Assembly: GCA_963712435.1 (NCBI GenBank)
Contig: CAVQIB010000003.1
Coordinates: 434,001 to 498,000, forward strand
DNA length: 64,000 nucleotides
Direction: 5' to 3'
From: Rhodoplanes sp963712435
Lineage (GTDB): Bacteria > Pseudomonadota > Alphaproteobacteria > Rhizobiales > Xanthobacteraceae
The position numbers and the translations under genes are program-made. The notes under the pieces were generated by a model that was given only the letters and a program-made list of their open reading frames with translations, was not told the DNA's origin and ran no database searches. Positions 43,841 through 53,015 of this stretch are shown here, piece by piece. The stretch's first letter is position 1, and the number at the start of each line of letters is the position of its first letter.

Positions 43841-45058
43841 TTAGCGCGACTTGGCAAGCGGGACCACGTTGTGCAGCTTCTCCGGGCCGGTCTCAAGAAA
43901 CCGGCGCAGATTGCGGGCGGCCTGCCGGATTCGCTGCTCGTTCTCGACCAGCGCGATCCGCACGAAGCCCTCCCCGTGCTCGCCGAAGCCGATGCCGGGC
44001 GAGACGGCGAGTTCGGCCTTCTCGACGAGCAGGGTCGCAAACTCGATACTCCCGAGCGTGCGGAAGGCGGGCGGCAGCGGCGTCCAGGCGAACATCGAGG
44101 CGCGCGGAGCCGGAATGTCCCAGCCGGCGCGCCCGAAGCTCTCGACCAGAACGTCGCGCCGCCGTTTATAGGTCTCCCGCATCTCGCGAATGCAATCCTC
44201 CGGCCCGTTCAGCGCGGCCGCCGCCGCCACCTGCACCGGGGTGAAGGCGCCATAATCGAGATAGGACTTCACCCGCGCGAGCGCGCCGATGACCCGTTCA
44301 TTGCCGACGGCGAAGCCGATGCGCCAGCCGGGCATGGAAAACGTCTTCGACATGGAGGTGAATTCGACCGCGACATCCATCGCGCCGGGGACCTGCAGGA
44401 TCGAGGGCGGCGGATTCCCGTCGAAATAGACTTCGGCATAGGCGAGGTCGGACAGCACGATCAGCCCGTGCCGTTTCGCGAAGGCGACGACATCCTTGTA
44501 GAAGTCGACGTCGACCACATAGGCGGTGGGATTGGCCGGGTAGCAGACCACGAGCGCGGTGGGCTTCGGGATGGAGTGGACGACCGCCCGCTCGAGCGCC
44601 TCGAACAGGCTCGAGTTCGGCTCCGAAGGCACCGAGCGGATCACCCCGCCCGCCATCAGGAAGCCGAAAGCGTGGATCGGATAGCTCGGATTGGGAACCA
44701 GCACGACGTCGCCCGGCGCCGTGATCGCCTGCGCGACATTGGCGAACCCCTCCTTCGAGCCGAGGGTCGAGACGACCTGCGTCTCCGGGTTGAGCTTCAC
44801 GCCGAAGCGCCGATCGTAATAGGCGGCCTGCGCCCGTCTCAGCCCGGCGATCCCCTTGGATGCCGAATAGCGATCGGTGCGGTGCCGGCCGATGGTCTCC
44901 TTGAGCTTCTCGACGACATGGGCCGGGGCCGGCAGGTCGGGATTGCCCATGCCGAGATCGATGATGTCGGCGCCCGCATTGCGCGCGGCCGCCTTGGCGC
45001 GGTTCACCTGCTCGAACACGTATGGGGGCAGCCGGCGAATGCGGTGGAACTGTTCCAT
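43841..45058 (-). CDS. PLP-dependent aminotransferase (AlaC/LL-DAP aminotransferase-like)
   Basis: 405-residue class I/II aminotransferase. MEQFHRIRRLPPYVFEQVNR opens the protein. Further marks: DIIDLGMGNPDLPAPAHVVE, the PLP-binding lysine in FTSMSKTFSMPGWRIGFAVG, NPSYPIHAFG and LSDLAYAEVYFDG. Homologues upstream of hom in rhizobia are annotated as LL-diaminopimelate or alanine aminotransferase; the sequence alone does not settle the substrate. ATG 45058 gives the family N-terminus. Linked to hom, so a role in amino-acid synthesis from aspartate or pyruvate is likely. Confidence 0.88.
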   Translation of the reverse strand: MEQFHRIRRLPPYVFEQVNRAKAAARNAGADIIDLGMGNPDLPAPAHVVEKLKETIGRHRTDRYSASKGIAGLRRAQAAYYDRRFGVKLNPETQVVSTLGSKEGFANVAQAITAPGDVVLVPNPSYPIHAFGFLMAGGVIRSVPSEPNSSLFEALERAVVHSIPKPTALVVCYPANPTAYVVDVDFYKDVVAFAKRHGLIVLSDLAYAEVYFDGNPPPSILQVPGAMDVAVEFTSMSKTFSMPGWRIGFAVGNERVIGALARVKSYLDYGAFTPVQVAAAAALNGPEDCIREMRETYKRRRDVLVESFGRAGWDIPAPRASMFAWTPLPPAFRTLGSIEFATLLVEKAELAVSPGIGFGEHGEGFVRIALVENEQRIRQAARNLRRFLETGPEKLHNVVPLAKSR

Positions 45059-45188
45059 GGGCTCTAAGCTCTCATTGCGGCGGCGGCTCTGGCAAACCGC
45101 CGAATCCTGGCAACCTGTAATACGATATCGACTGGAGCAGTAAAGCACCTCGGAGGGGCGGGCGCCGGGCTTGCCTGAAATGCGGATG

Positions 45189-45494
45189 TCAGCGCGCCGC
45201 GGCCTCGGCGGCGCGCCGCGCCGCGCTTTCGCGCGCGGTGGCAAGATCGGCTTCGACCTTCTTCCGCTCCTCAGTGCTCAGCACGGCTTCCGAGCGCTTG
45301 GGCGGCATGTCATGGACTTGCGGGAAGGCGGGTGGATCGGCCGACCGGGCCGGCGTCCCCGCCGGCAGGCCCCCGACTTGGGGCGGAAGCCCGGACAGGA
45401 CGGACGAGCAGCCCGCAATGGCCGTCGCCGCGATCATCGCCAGCACCACGCCCCACGACGGCTCTCGACGACGCGATGGTTCGGTTCTAGACAT
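45189..45494 (-). CDS. Small lipoprotein
   Basis: 101 residues. A basic start (MSRTEPSRRREPSWG) and a hydrophobic segment lead to the lipobox AIAGC (Cys28). The mature part is Pro/Gly-rich (LPPQVGGLPAGTPARSADPP) and ends in a charged helix (TEERKKVEADLATARESAAR). Probably an outer or inner membrane lipoprotein of unknown role. Divergent from phaC with 72 bp between the starts. Confidence 0.75.
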   Translation of the reverse strand: MSRTEPSRRREPSWGVVLAMIAATAIAGCSSVLSGLPPQVGGLPAGTPARSADPPAFPQVHDMPPKRSEAVLSTEERKKVEADLATARESAARRAAEAAAR

Positions 45495-45566
45495 GACTGC
45501 GGATGACGAACATTTAAAAAACATCGATCGATTAAGACTGGCTGTGCCTCGCCGTATCGAGGTAAT

Positions 45567-47534
45567 ATGTCCAAAGCAAGGAGCCCTGCCCCCATGGACA
45601 TCAAACAAGACCAACCTGCAACAACCGATCAATCTCCTGCGCAATTGACCGAAAAATCCTCGCCTGCTCCCGCTAAAGCGGAGGGAAATGGCGCCGCGGC
45701 TCCCGCCGCCAAGCCGGCGAAGAAGGCCAAGCTACCCGCCGAGCCGCAGCCCCCGCCGCAAATCGACGTGGAGAAATTCGCCGCCAATATTGCGAAGGTG
45801 ATGGAGGAGAGCGGCAAGGCGATGGCCGCCTGGCTCAAGCCGCGCATCGAAGGCAAGGTCAAGGAGCCGCACGAGCAGGTGGCGGACATTGTCAAGACGC
45901 TCGGTCGCGTCGCAGAATTCTGGATGACCGATCCGCGCAAGGCGACCGAGCTGCAGACAAATCTCAGCAAGGCCTATCTCGATCTGTGGTCGAACGCCGT
46001 GCGCCGCATGGCGGGCGAGGACGTCGCTCCCGTCGCGAAGGCCGATCCGCGCGACCGCCGCTTCGCCGACCCGGAATGGTCGTCGAACCAGTATTTCGAC
46101 TTCCTCAAACAGGCCTACCTCGTCACCAGCCACTGGGCCGACCATATCGTCACCGAGGCCAAGGGCCTCGACAGCCATACGAAGCGGAAGGCCGAGTTCT
46201 ACGTCAAACAGGTCGTCAACGCGATCGCGCCTTCGAACTTCCTGTTCACCAATCCCGAGCTGATCCGTCTGACATTGTCGTCGAACGCGGAGAACCTTGC
46301 GCGCGGCATGAAGATGCTCGCCGAAGACATCGAGGCGGGCGGCGGTGAACTGCGGATCAGGCAATCCGATCACAGCCAGTTCGAGGTCGGCCGCAATATC
46401 GCGGTCACGCCCGGCAAGGTGGTCTATCAGAACGAGCTGATGCAGATCATCCAGTACACGCCGACCACGGAGAACGTGCTGAAGACGCCGCTCCTGATCG
46501 TGCCGCCCTGGATCAACAAGTACTACATCCTCGACCTCAACGAGGAGAAGTCCTTCATCAAATGGGCGGTGGGCCAGGGCATCACCGTGTTCATCATCTC
46601 ATGGGTGAACCCGGACGCGCGCCTCGCCACCAAGACCTTCGCCGACTACATGCATCAGGGTCCGATCGAGGCGCTCGACGTGGTGCTGAAGATCACCGGC
46701 GAGCCCAAGGCGCACACGATCGGCTACTGCGTGGGCGGCACCATGCTCACGGTGACGATGGCCTATCTCGCCGAGAAGGGCGGGCTCGACAAGATCGCCT
46801 CGGCGACCATGTTCACCGCCCAGGTCGACTTCGAGCACGGCGGCGACCTGAAAATGTTCACCTCCGAACCGGCGCAGGTGGAGGCGATCGAGCGGCGGAT
46901 GGCCGAGCTCGGCTATCTCGAAGGCAAGAAGATGGCGACCGTCTTCAACTTCCTGCGCTCGAACGATCTCGTCTGGCCCTACATCATCTCCAACTATCTC
47001 AAGGGCGAGCAGCCGTTCCCGTTCGACCTGCTCTACTGGAACTCCGACTCCACCCGCATGCCGGCGGCGAACCACTCCTACTATTTGCGCAACTGCTATC
47101 TCGAGAACCGGCTGAGCAAGGGGGAGATGGAGCTCGACGGCGTCAAGCTCGACGTCAAGAAGGTGACGGTGCCGATCTACAATGTGGCGACGCGCGAAGA
47201 CCACATCGCGCCGGCCAAGTCGGTGCTGATCGGCTGCAAGTATTTCGGCGGCGAGGTCGAGTACATCCTCGCCGGCTCCGGCCACATCGCCGGCATCGTC
47301 AATCCGCCGGCCGGCGGCAAGTACCAGTACTGGACCGGTCCGAAGCCGGACGGCGTCGAGGACCCGGAAGTGTGGGTCAAGCAGGCGACCGAGACCAAGG
47401 GTTCGTGGTGGCCGCACTGGGTCGAGTGGATCCGCCATTTCGATCGTTCCGAAGTTCCGGCGCGCCAGCCCGGCGCCCCCGGCTTCGAGCCGATCGAGGA
47501 CGCGCCTGGCTCCTATGTGAAGATGCGCGACTGA
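45567..47534 (+). CDS. phaC: Class I poly(3-hydroxyalkanoate) polymerase
   Basis: Polymerises 3-hydroxyacyl-CoA into PHA storage granules. 655 residues: an Ala/Pro/Lys-rich N-terminus (about 1-70), a PhaC N-domain, and an alpha/beta-hydrolase core. The lipase-like box is HTIGYCVGGTML with the nucleophilic Cys near residue 388; the Asp is in ATREDHIAPAKS and the His in AGSGHIAGIVNPP. The ATG at 45567 has GAGG 4 bp upstream; an in-frame ATG at 45594 with AAGGAG is an equally good start and would remove nine residues. No phaR, phasin or phaAB gene lies nearby. Confidence 0.94.
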   Translation: MSKARSPAPMDIKQDQPATTDQSPAQLTEKSSPAPAKAEGNGAAAPAAKPAKKAKLPAEPQPPPQIDVEKFAANIAKVMEESGKAMAAWLKPRIEGKVKEPHEQVADIVKTLGRVAEFWMTDPRKATELQTNLSKAYLDLWSNAVRRMAGEDVAPVAKADPRDRRFADPEWSSNQYFDFLKQAYLVTSHWADHIVTEAKGLDSHTKRKAEFYVKQVVNAIAPSNFLFTNPELIRLTLSSNAENLARGMKMLAEDIEAGGGELRIRQSDHSQFEVGRNIAVTPGKVVYQNELMQIIQYTPTTENVLKTPLLIVPPWINKYYILDLNEEKSFIKWAVGQGITVFIISWVNPDARLATKTFADYMHQGPIEALDVVLKITGEPKAHTIGYCVGGTMLTVTMAYLAEKGGLDKIASATMFTAQVDFEHGGDLKMFTSEPAQVEAIERRMAELGYLEGKKMATVFNFLRSNDLVWPYIISNYLKGEQPFPFDLLYWNSDSTRMPAANHSYYLRNCYLENRLSKGEMELDGVKLDVKKVTVPIYNVATREDHIAPAKSVLIGCKYFGGEVEYILAGSGHIAGIVNPPAGGKYQYWTGPKPDGVEDPEVWVKQATETKGSWWPHWVEWIRHFDRSEVPARQPGAPGFEPIEDAPGSYVKMRD

Positions 47535-47751
47535 GCCAAAGCATCCTCCTCCGTGAAATCGGGGAGGATGCGCAATCGCGTTCGGGGCAGCTGGCGAAGA
47601 GTCGACGGCGCGCGGGGCGACCTGCGCGCCGTTTCTCTTCGCCGACGCACGATAGTTGAGCGAGGTCAATGCCGCGCGCGGCGCGCCTCCGCCAGTCTCA
47701 CGGCTGCGCGGCGGCGACGCCGTCGAAGAACGAACCGGGAGGAGAGCACGC

Positions 47752-48441
47752 ATGAAGGCCTCCGATATCATGGCGACCGAGGTCGTCACCGTGACGCCCG
47801 ACAGCAATGTGCAGGACGTGGCCGAAACGCTGCTCAAGCACCGGATCAGCGGCGCGCCGGTGGTCGACGCTCGCGGCCATGTGGTCGGCATCGTCAGCGA
47901 GGGCGACCTGCTGCGGCGCGCGGAAGCGGGCACCGGACACGAGCGCTCATGGTGGCTCAGACTGCTGATGGGCCGTGAAGGGCTTGCCGCCGAATATGTG
48001 CGCGAACACAGCCGCAAGATCGCCGATGTGATGAGCCGCGAGGTGATCACCGCGACGCCCGACACGCCGGTCAGCGACATCGCCGAACTGCTCGAATGCC
48101 GCCGGATCAAGCGCGTGCCGATCGTCAAGGACGGCCGGCTGATCGGCATTGTGAGCCGCGCCAACCTGCTGCACGCGCTCGCCTCGCTGCGCAAGGAGAT
48201 CGCCGCGCGGCCGCTGGCCGACTCCGAACTGCGCGAGGCGATCATGGCGCGGCTGCGCGCCGAACCGTGGATCCGCTCGATGCTTATCAATGTGACGGTC
48301 GCCGATGGATTGGCCGATGTGTGGGGCATCGTCGATTCGCCCTCGGAGAAGCAGGCGGTGCGCGTCGCGGTCGAGACGACGCCCGGCGTGAAAGCGGTGA
48401 ACGACAATCTCATCATCCGCCCGGTCGCGAGCGGGACGTAG
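47752..48441 (+). CDS. CBS-pair and BON domain protein
   Basis: 229 residues. Two CBS motifs (MKASDIMATEVVTVTPDSNV to GIVSEGDLLRR, and KIADVMSREVITATPDTPVS to GIVSRANLLH) form a nucleotide-binding Bateman module. A BON domain (about 155-225: LREAIMARLRAEPWIRSMLI, GIVDSPSEKQAVRVAVETTP) follows. This architecture is common in rhizobia and is thought to couple an adenosyl ligand to membrane or lipid interaction; no specific role is established. ATG 47752 follows GGGAGGAGAG. Starts further upstream in the same frame are unconserved. Confidence 0.88.
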   Translation: MKASDIMATEVVTVTPDSNVQDVAETLLKHRISGAPVVDARGHVVGIVSEGDLLRRAEAGTGHERSWWLRLLMGREGLAAEYVREHSRKIADVMSREVITATPDTPVSDIAELLECRRIKRVPIVKDGRLIGIVSRANLLHALASLRKEIAARPLADSELREAIMARLRAEPWIRSMLINVTVADGLADVWGIVDSPSEKQAVRVAVETTPGVKAVNDNLIIRPVASGT

Positions 48442-48516
48442 CCCGCATCTCCGCAGCCGCCCCTACCCGCCCGCAAGCGGCGGAGCGAGCGCAGCGACGC
48501 GGGAGCGCGAACCCGT

Positions 48517-48556
48517 TCTTTGTCATCGTCCGCGCAGGCGGACGATCCAGTAACCC
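48517..48556. repeat. Short hairpin related to the MITE-like elements
   Basis: CGTCCGC and GCGGACG (48527-48544) form a stem, followed directly by ATCCAGTAAC, the same junction (hairpin then ATCCAGTAA) found in the element at 1153-1324. Fragmentary copy. Confidence 0.5.
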
Positions 48557-48603
48557 AGGTCCGCAGGGTCGAGCCTTGGCTGTCCGGTTCAGCTCCGATC
48601 ATA

Positions 48604-48744
48604 CCTCTCCCGGCGGGGAGAGGTCGGCGAGGCATCGAGTGCAACGAGATGCGAGCCGGGTGAGGGGGAGTATGATTCACCCGTGGAATACGCCCCCTCA
48701 CCCGGATAGCTGCGCGATCCGACCTCTCCCCGGCGGGGAGAGGT
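48604..48744. repeat. Inverted pair of CTCTCC-type palindromic repeats (family B)
   Basis: Copy 1 (48604-48668) runs from CCTCTCCCGGCGGGGAGAGG to CCGGGTGAGGGGG. Copy 2 (48691-48744) is the same in inverse orientation, from CCCCCTCACCCGG to CCTCTCCCCGGCGGGGAGAG. Each outer end is itself a palindrome. The pair lies in the gap between the CBS gene and argC (48442-48760), which holds no gene. Confidence 0.75.
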
Positions 48745-48760
48745 TCGTCTCGAGCACATT

Positions 48761-49819
48761 TCACGGAAACAGCGCGACCTGCTCGAGCCCGGCGGTCTCG
48801 GGGAAGCCGAGCATCAGGTTCATGTTCTGCACAGCCTGGCCCGAGGCGCCCTTGACGAGATTGTCGAGCGCCGAGCCGATGATGGCGCGGCCCGGCTTGC
48901 GGTCCTTCGCCACCCCGATGAAGGTCATGTTGGAGCCGCGCACATGCCGCGTCTGCGGCATCTCGCCGAACGGCAGCACGTGCACGAAGGGCTCGCCCGC
49001 ATAGGCCTGCGCGAGGATCGCGTGAAAGTCCTCCGCCGACTGCGCGGCGCTCGCCCGCACATAGATCGTTGAGAGAATGCCGCGGTTCATCGGCACGAGA
49101 TGCGGCGTGAAGGTGACGATCACCTCGCGCCCCGCGGCGCGCGCGAACTCCTGGTCGAGCTCGGCCATGTGGCGGTGATGGCCGACGCCATAGGCGTGAA
49201 AGCCTTCGGCCACTTCCGAGTACAGCATGTTCTCCTTGGCCGCCCTGCCCGCCCCCGTCATGCCGGACTTCGCGTCGATGACGATGTCGTCCGTCGCGAT
49301 CGCGCCTTTGCGGATCAGCGGCACGAGCGGAAGCTGCGCGCAGCTCGTGTAGCAGCCGGGATTGGCGACCAGCCGGGCTTTCCGGATGTCGTCGCGGTAG
49401 ATCTCGACGAGCCCGTACACCGCCTCGGTCTGCAGCTCGGGCGCTGAATGCGCGCCGCCATACCAGCGCGCATAGGCGCTCGTGTCGGACAGGCGGAAAT
49501 CGGCCGAGAGGTCGACCACCTTCGTCTTCGGCGCAGCCGCGAGCAGGCCTGAGATCACCTTCTGCGTCGTCGCATGCGGCAGCGCGCAGAACACGAGATC
49601 GAAGCCCGCGCGCGCCCAATCGACGCTCTCGATCGCGACGAGCTTCGGCAGCTCGAACGGCGAGAACTGCGGGAACACGTCGCGCATCGCCTGGCCGGCG
49701 CGGCGGTCGGCGGTGAGCAGCGCGATCTCGACCCGCGGGTGCCGCAGCAAGAGGCGCACCAGCTCCGAGCCGGTATAGCCCGACGCGCCGAGCACGCCGA
49801 TTTTTGCTTTTGACGTCAT
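48761..49819 (-). CDS. argC: N-acetyl-gamma-glutamyl-phosphate reductase
   Basis: 352 residues. NADPH-dependent reduction in arginine synthesis. The N-terminal IGVLGASGYTGSELVRLLLR is the nucleotide-binding segment, the catalytic Cys156 is in VANPGCYTSCAQLP, and the His is in YGVGHHRHMAELDQEF. Length and domain order correspond to the long (type 1) ArgC. No other arginine gene is adjacent. Confidence 0.95.
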   Translation of the reverse strand: MTSKAKIGVLGASGYTGSELVRLLLRHPRVEIALLTADRRAGQAMRDVFPQFSPFELPKLVAIESVDWARAGFDLVFCALPHATTQKVISGLLAAAPKTKVVDLSADFRLSDTSAYARWYGGAHSAPELQTEAVYGLVEIYRDDIRKARLVANPGCYTSCAQLPLVPLIRKGAIATDDIVIDAKSGMTGAGRAAKENMLYSEVAEGFHAYGVGHHRHMAELDQEFARAAGREVIVTFTPHLVPMNRGILSTIYVRASAAQSAEDFHAILAQAYAGEPFVHVLPFGEMPQTRHVRGSNMTFIGVAKDRKPGRAIIGSALDNLVKGASGQAVQNMNLMLGFPETAGLEQVALFP

Positions 49820-49960
49820 GGAATCCTACCTTGCGCCGCCAGCCTGCGCCTCCCCAATTGCCGGGAGAGGTCGGATTTCAATGCCGGGAGGGATCGGATT
49901 CCACACGTTGCGCGCGGAATCCAGGCGAGGGGGCATGCATGTCCGTATCGCCAAGCTTCA

Positions 49961-50479
49961 TCAAGCGGAGGAGAACCACGAAAAGCCGAGCGCGCCGGGC
50001 GCGAGCAGCACCGCCGCCCACAGGAAGGCGGAGGCGAAATTGGCAATCTGGAAGTGCCACCACGGCATCACGAAAATGCCGGCGACGAGGGGCACCGAGG
50101 CGCGCAGCGGCCCGAAGAACCGGCCTATCGCGATGGCGAATACGCCGAAGCGGCGAATGAAGGCCTCGCCCTTGGGAAGCAGATCGGGGTAGCGCGACAA
50201 CGGCCAGACATGGGCGATGCGGTCCTTGAAGGTGAAGCCGAGCCAGTAAGAGAGCCAGTCGCCGAGCGCCGCGCCGACCGCGGCGGCGACCCAGATCGGC
50301 CAGAACTCGAGCCCGCCCAGCCCGATCAGCGCGCCGATGCCGACCAGCGCCGCCCAGGCCGGAACGATGAGCGACATGAAGGCAAGCAACTCGGCAAATG
50401 CGAGCACGCCCACGATCGGCGCCGCCCACACCTGATTGACCCGCACGAACTCGATGATTGCGTGGGCGTATTGTTCCAT
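49961..50479 (-). CDS. DedA family membrane protein
   Basis: 172-residue protein of the DedA/SNARE-associated (VTT) family, polytopic and implicated in lipid or undecaprenyl-phosphate flipping. Features: FGVFAIAIGRFFGPLRASVP, the F/Y-x-x-R-F-(x)-P-x-x-R re-entrant motif, and GALIGLGGLEFWPIWVAAAV. ATG 50479 (MEQYAHAIIEFV) gives the family N-terminus; an ATG ten codons upstream is possible. Length is slightly short of the E. coli DedA but normal for the rhizobial branch. Confidence 0.85.
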   Translation of the reverse strand: MEQYAHAIIEFVRVNQVWAAPIVGVLAFAELLAFMSLIVPAWAALVGIGALIGLGGLEFWPIWVAAAVGAALGDWLSYWLGFTFKDRIAHVWPLSRYPDLLPKGEAFIRRFGVFAIAIGRFFGPLRASVPLVAGIFVMPWWHFQIANFASAFLWAAVLLAPGALGFSWFSSA

Positions 50480-50694
50480 GGTCTGCGAGAAGAGCCAGTT
50501 GCCGAGCATGCAGCGTTATACGTCGAACCGACGCTTGGCCACCATGGCCCTGTCCATGTGCGCCCTGGGGCGCCGTCATCGCACCCGGCCCCTGCCATGC
50601 GCAAGGGCTCCGGCCGCCCTATCTTTGCTCGGAGCCTGTGCGATAGTGCCGGCTCCGATTCGCCGGGTCCTTGAAGTCCGATGCACCGATAGAT

Positions 50695-52776
50695 ATGGCG
50701 AAATCCGCGCAAAGAAAGACCACCCGCAGTCCTGATCTGTTCGCCGAGACCCCGGCGGCGGCCGCCGCAGCCGCGCGCGCGGCCGCACGTGCGCCCAAGG
50801 ATGCGCGCCGCACCGCGAACGGGCCGGCCGAGGGCGGCTACACCGCGCATGACATCGAGGTGCTGGAGGGGCTCGAGCCGGTGCGCCGCCGCCCCGGAAT
50901 GTATATCGGCGGCACCGACGAGAAGGCGCTGCATCATCTCTTCGCCGAGACGATCGACAATGCGATGGACGAGGCGCTCGCGGGGCATGCGAGCTTCATC
51001 GAGGTGGAGCTTTCCGCCGACGGCTTCCTCACCGTCATCGACAATGGCCGCGGCATTCCGGTCGACCCGCACCCGAAATTCCCGAAGAAATCCGCGCTCG
51101 AAGTGATCATGTGCATGCTGCACGCGGGCGGCAAGTTCGACTCCAAGGTCTACGAGACCTCGGGCGGGCTGCACGGGGTCGGCGTGTCGGTGGTCAATGC
51201 GCTGTCGGAAACCCTCGAAGTCGAGGTGCGCGCGCCAGGGCCAGCTCTATCGGCAGGTCTTTCACCGCGGCAAGCCCGCGAACGGCCTGGAAAAGCTCGG
51301 CCGCGTGCACAACCGGCGCGGCACCAAGGTGCGCTTCAAGCCGGACCCGCAGATTTTCGGCGCGAAGGCGAGGTTCAGCCCGCAGCGTCTGTTCAAGATG
51401 GCCCGCGCCAAGGCCTATCTGTTCGGCGGCGTGGAAATCCGCTGGCGCTGCGACAAGGCGTTGCTCGCCGGGATCGACGGCGTGCAAGCGGAGGAGACCT
51501 TCCATTTCCCGGGCGGCCTGCAGGATTATCTCGCGAGCGCGCTCGACGGCCAGACGCTGGTGCATCCCGACATTTTCACCGGCCGATCCGGCCGGCCCGG
51601 CGCGAACGGCGCGGTCGAATGGGCGGTCGCCTGGACCGCGGACGGCGACGGCTTTCTCTCCTCCTACTGCAACACGATCCCGACCGGCGACGGCGGCACG
51701 CACGAGGCGGGCTTCCGCAGCGCGCTCCTGCGCGCGCTGAAAGACCATGCCGAGCGCACCGGCCAGGGCAAGCGCGCGGCGTCCGTCACGAGCGACGACG
51801 TGATGACGGGCGCGGGCGCCATGCTGTCGGTCTTCATCCGCGAGCCGGAGTTCCAGGGCCAGACCAAGGATCGCCTCTCGACCGGCGAGGCGCAGCGCAT
51901 CGTCGAAGCCGCGGTGAAGGACCCGTTCGACCACTGGCTCGCCGGCAATCCGACGCACGCGACCAAGCTGCTCGACTGGGTGGTCGAGCGCGCCGACGAG
52001 CGCCTGCGCCGCCGCCAGGAAAAGGAGATCGCGCGCAAGTCCGCCGTGCGCAAGCTGCGCCTGCCGGGCAAGCTCGCCGACTGCACCGCGAGCGCCGCGC
52101 AAGGCTCGGAGATTTTCATCGTCGAGGGCGACTCCGCCGGCGGCTCCGCCAAGCAGGCGCGCGACCGCCAGACGCAGGCGGTGCTGCCGCTGCGCGGGAA
52201 AATCCTCAACGTTGCGAGCGCCGGCAAGGACAAGCTCGCGCAGAACCAGCAGCTCAGCCGATCTCGTGCAGGCGCTCGGCTGCGGCGCGGGCGCGCATTA
52301 TCGCGACGAGGATTTGCGCTACGAGAAGGTGATCGTGATGACCGACGCCGATGTCGACGGCGCGCACATCGCCTCGCTGCTCATCACCTTTTTCTACCGG
52401 CAGATGCCGCAGCTGATCGAGAACGGGCATCTCTATCTCGCGGTGCCGCCGCTCTACCGGCTCTCGCATGGCGGCAAGACGTTCTACGCGCGCGACGACA
52501 AGCACAAGGACGAGATCATGCGCGCCGAGTTTCACGCCAACGCCAAAGTGGAGATCGGCCGCTTCAAGGGGCTTGGCGAAATGCTGCCCGGGCAGCTGAA
52601 GGAAACCACGATGAACCGCAAGACGCGCACGCTGCTGCGCGTCCAGCTTCTCACCGAGGACCGCGCGGACACCGCAAACTCGGTCGAGCGGCTGATGGGC
52701 ACGAAGGCCGAAATCCCGCTTCGCCTTCATTTCGGAGCGCGCCGAGTTCGCGAGCGAGGAGATGCTGGATGTGTGA
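50695..52776 (+). pseudogene. parE: DNA topoisomerase IV subunit B, three frameshifts as sequenced
   Basis: ATPase subunit of topoisomerase IV. The ATG at 50695 (MAKSAQRKTTRSPDLF) is followed by an Ala-rich stretch, then the GHKL ATPase marks HDIEVLEGLEPVRRRPGMYI, FAETIDNAMDEALAG and TSGGLHGVGVSVVNAL. Near 51235 the frame changes (GQLYRQVFHRGKPANGLEKL follows). The second frame covers the transducer and the TOPRIM motif IFIVEGDSAGGSAKQARDRQ. Near 52257 a second shift leads to DLVQALGCGAGAHYRDEDLR and VIVMTDADVDGAHIASLLIT. A third near 52715 leads to RFAFISERAEFASEEMLDV and TGA 52774-52776. The net shift is zero (2082 bp, 694 codons). As parE is essential, sequence error is the simplest explanation. 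Confidence 0.9.
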
Positions 52777-52810
52777 GAACTAGATGGGCTGAACCGTCTT
52801 ATTCTCCCGC

Positions 52811-52848
52811 ATCCTGAGGAGCGGCCGCAGGGCCGCGTCTCGAAGGAC
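52811..52848. repeat. Family A palindromic repeat, copy A1
   Basis: ATCCTGAGGAGCGGCC, loop GCAG, GGCCGCGTCTCGAAGGA. Outer TCCT/AGGA arms and inner CGGCC/GGCCG pair. It lies in the 239-bp gap between parE and the GIY-YIG gene. Confidence 0.75.
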
Positions 52849-52871
52849 GATCGCTCGCATTGCCGAGGGTT

Positions 52872-52912
52872 CATGGTTCGAGACGCGCGGCTTCGCCGCG
52901 CTCCTCACCATG
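52872..52912. repeat. Family A palindromic repeat, copy A2 (inverse orientation)
   Basis: CATGGTTCGAGACGCGCGGC, loop TTC, GCCGCGCTCCTCACCATG. Nearly perfect palindrome, with CATGGT/ACCATG outer arms replacing the TCCT/AGGA arms of A1. Confidence 0.75.
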
Positions 52913-52952
52913 AGGCAGGTGTTTCTAATCTAACTGAACCGTTTCATTCTCC

Positions 52953-52994
52953 CTCATCCTGAGGAGCCCGCGCAGCGGGCGTCTCGAAGGATGC
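52953..52994 (+). repeat. Family A palindromic repeat, copy A3, left bracket of the GIY-YIG gene
   Basis: CCTCATCCTGAGGAGCCCGC, GCAG, CGGGCGTCTCGAAGGATG. It ends 21 bp before the ATG of the GIY-YIG gene and is the inverse of copy A4 at 53328-53370. Confidence 0.8.
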
Positions 52995-53015
52995 CTTACG
53001 CTTTCGGAGCGCGTC

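Noticed and set aside
48604..48744. CRISPR array
   Set aside because: Only two inverted palindromic units, no direct repeats at regular spacing and no cas genes.
46599..49619. 1006-codon minus-strand open frame
   Set aside because: Antisense of phaC and the CBS-BON gene and an alternative frame of argC; no domain, repeat-laden middle.
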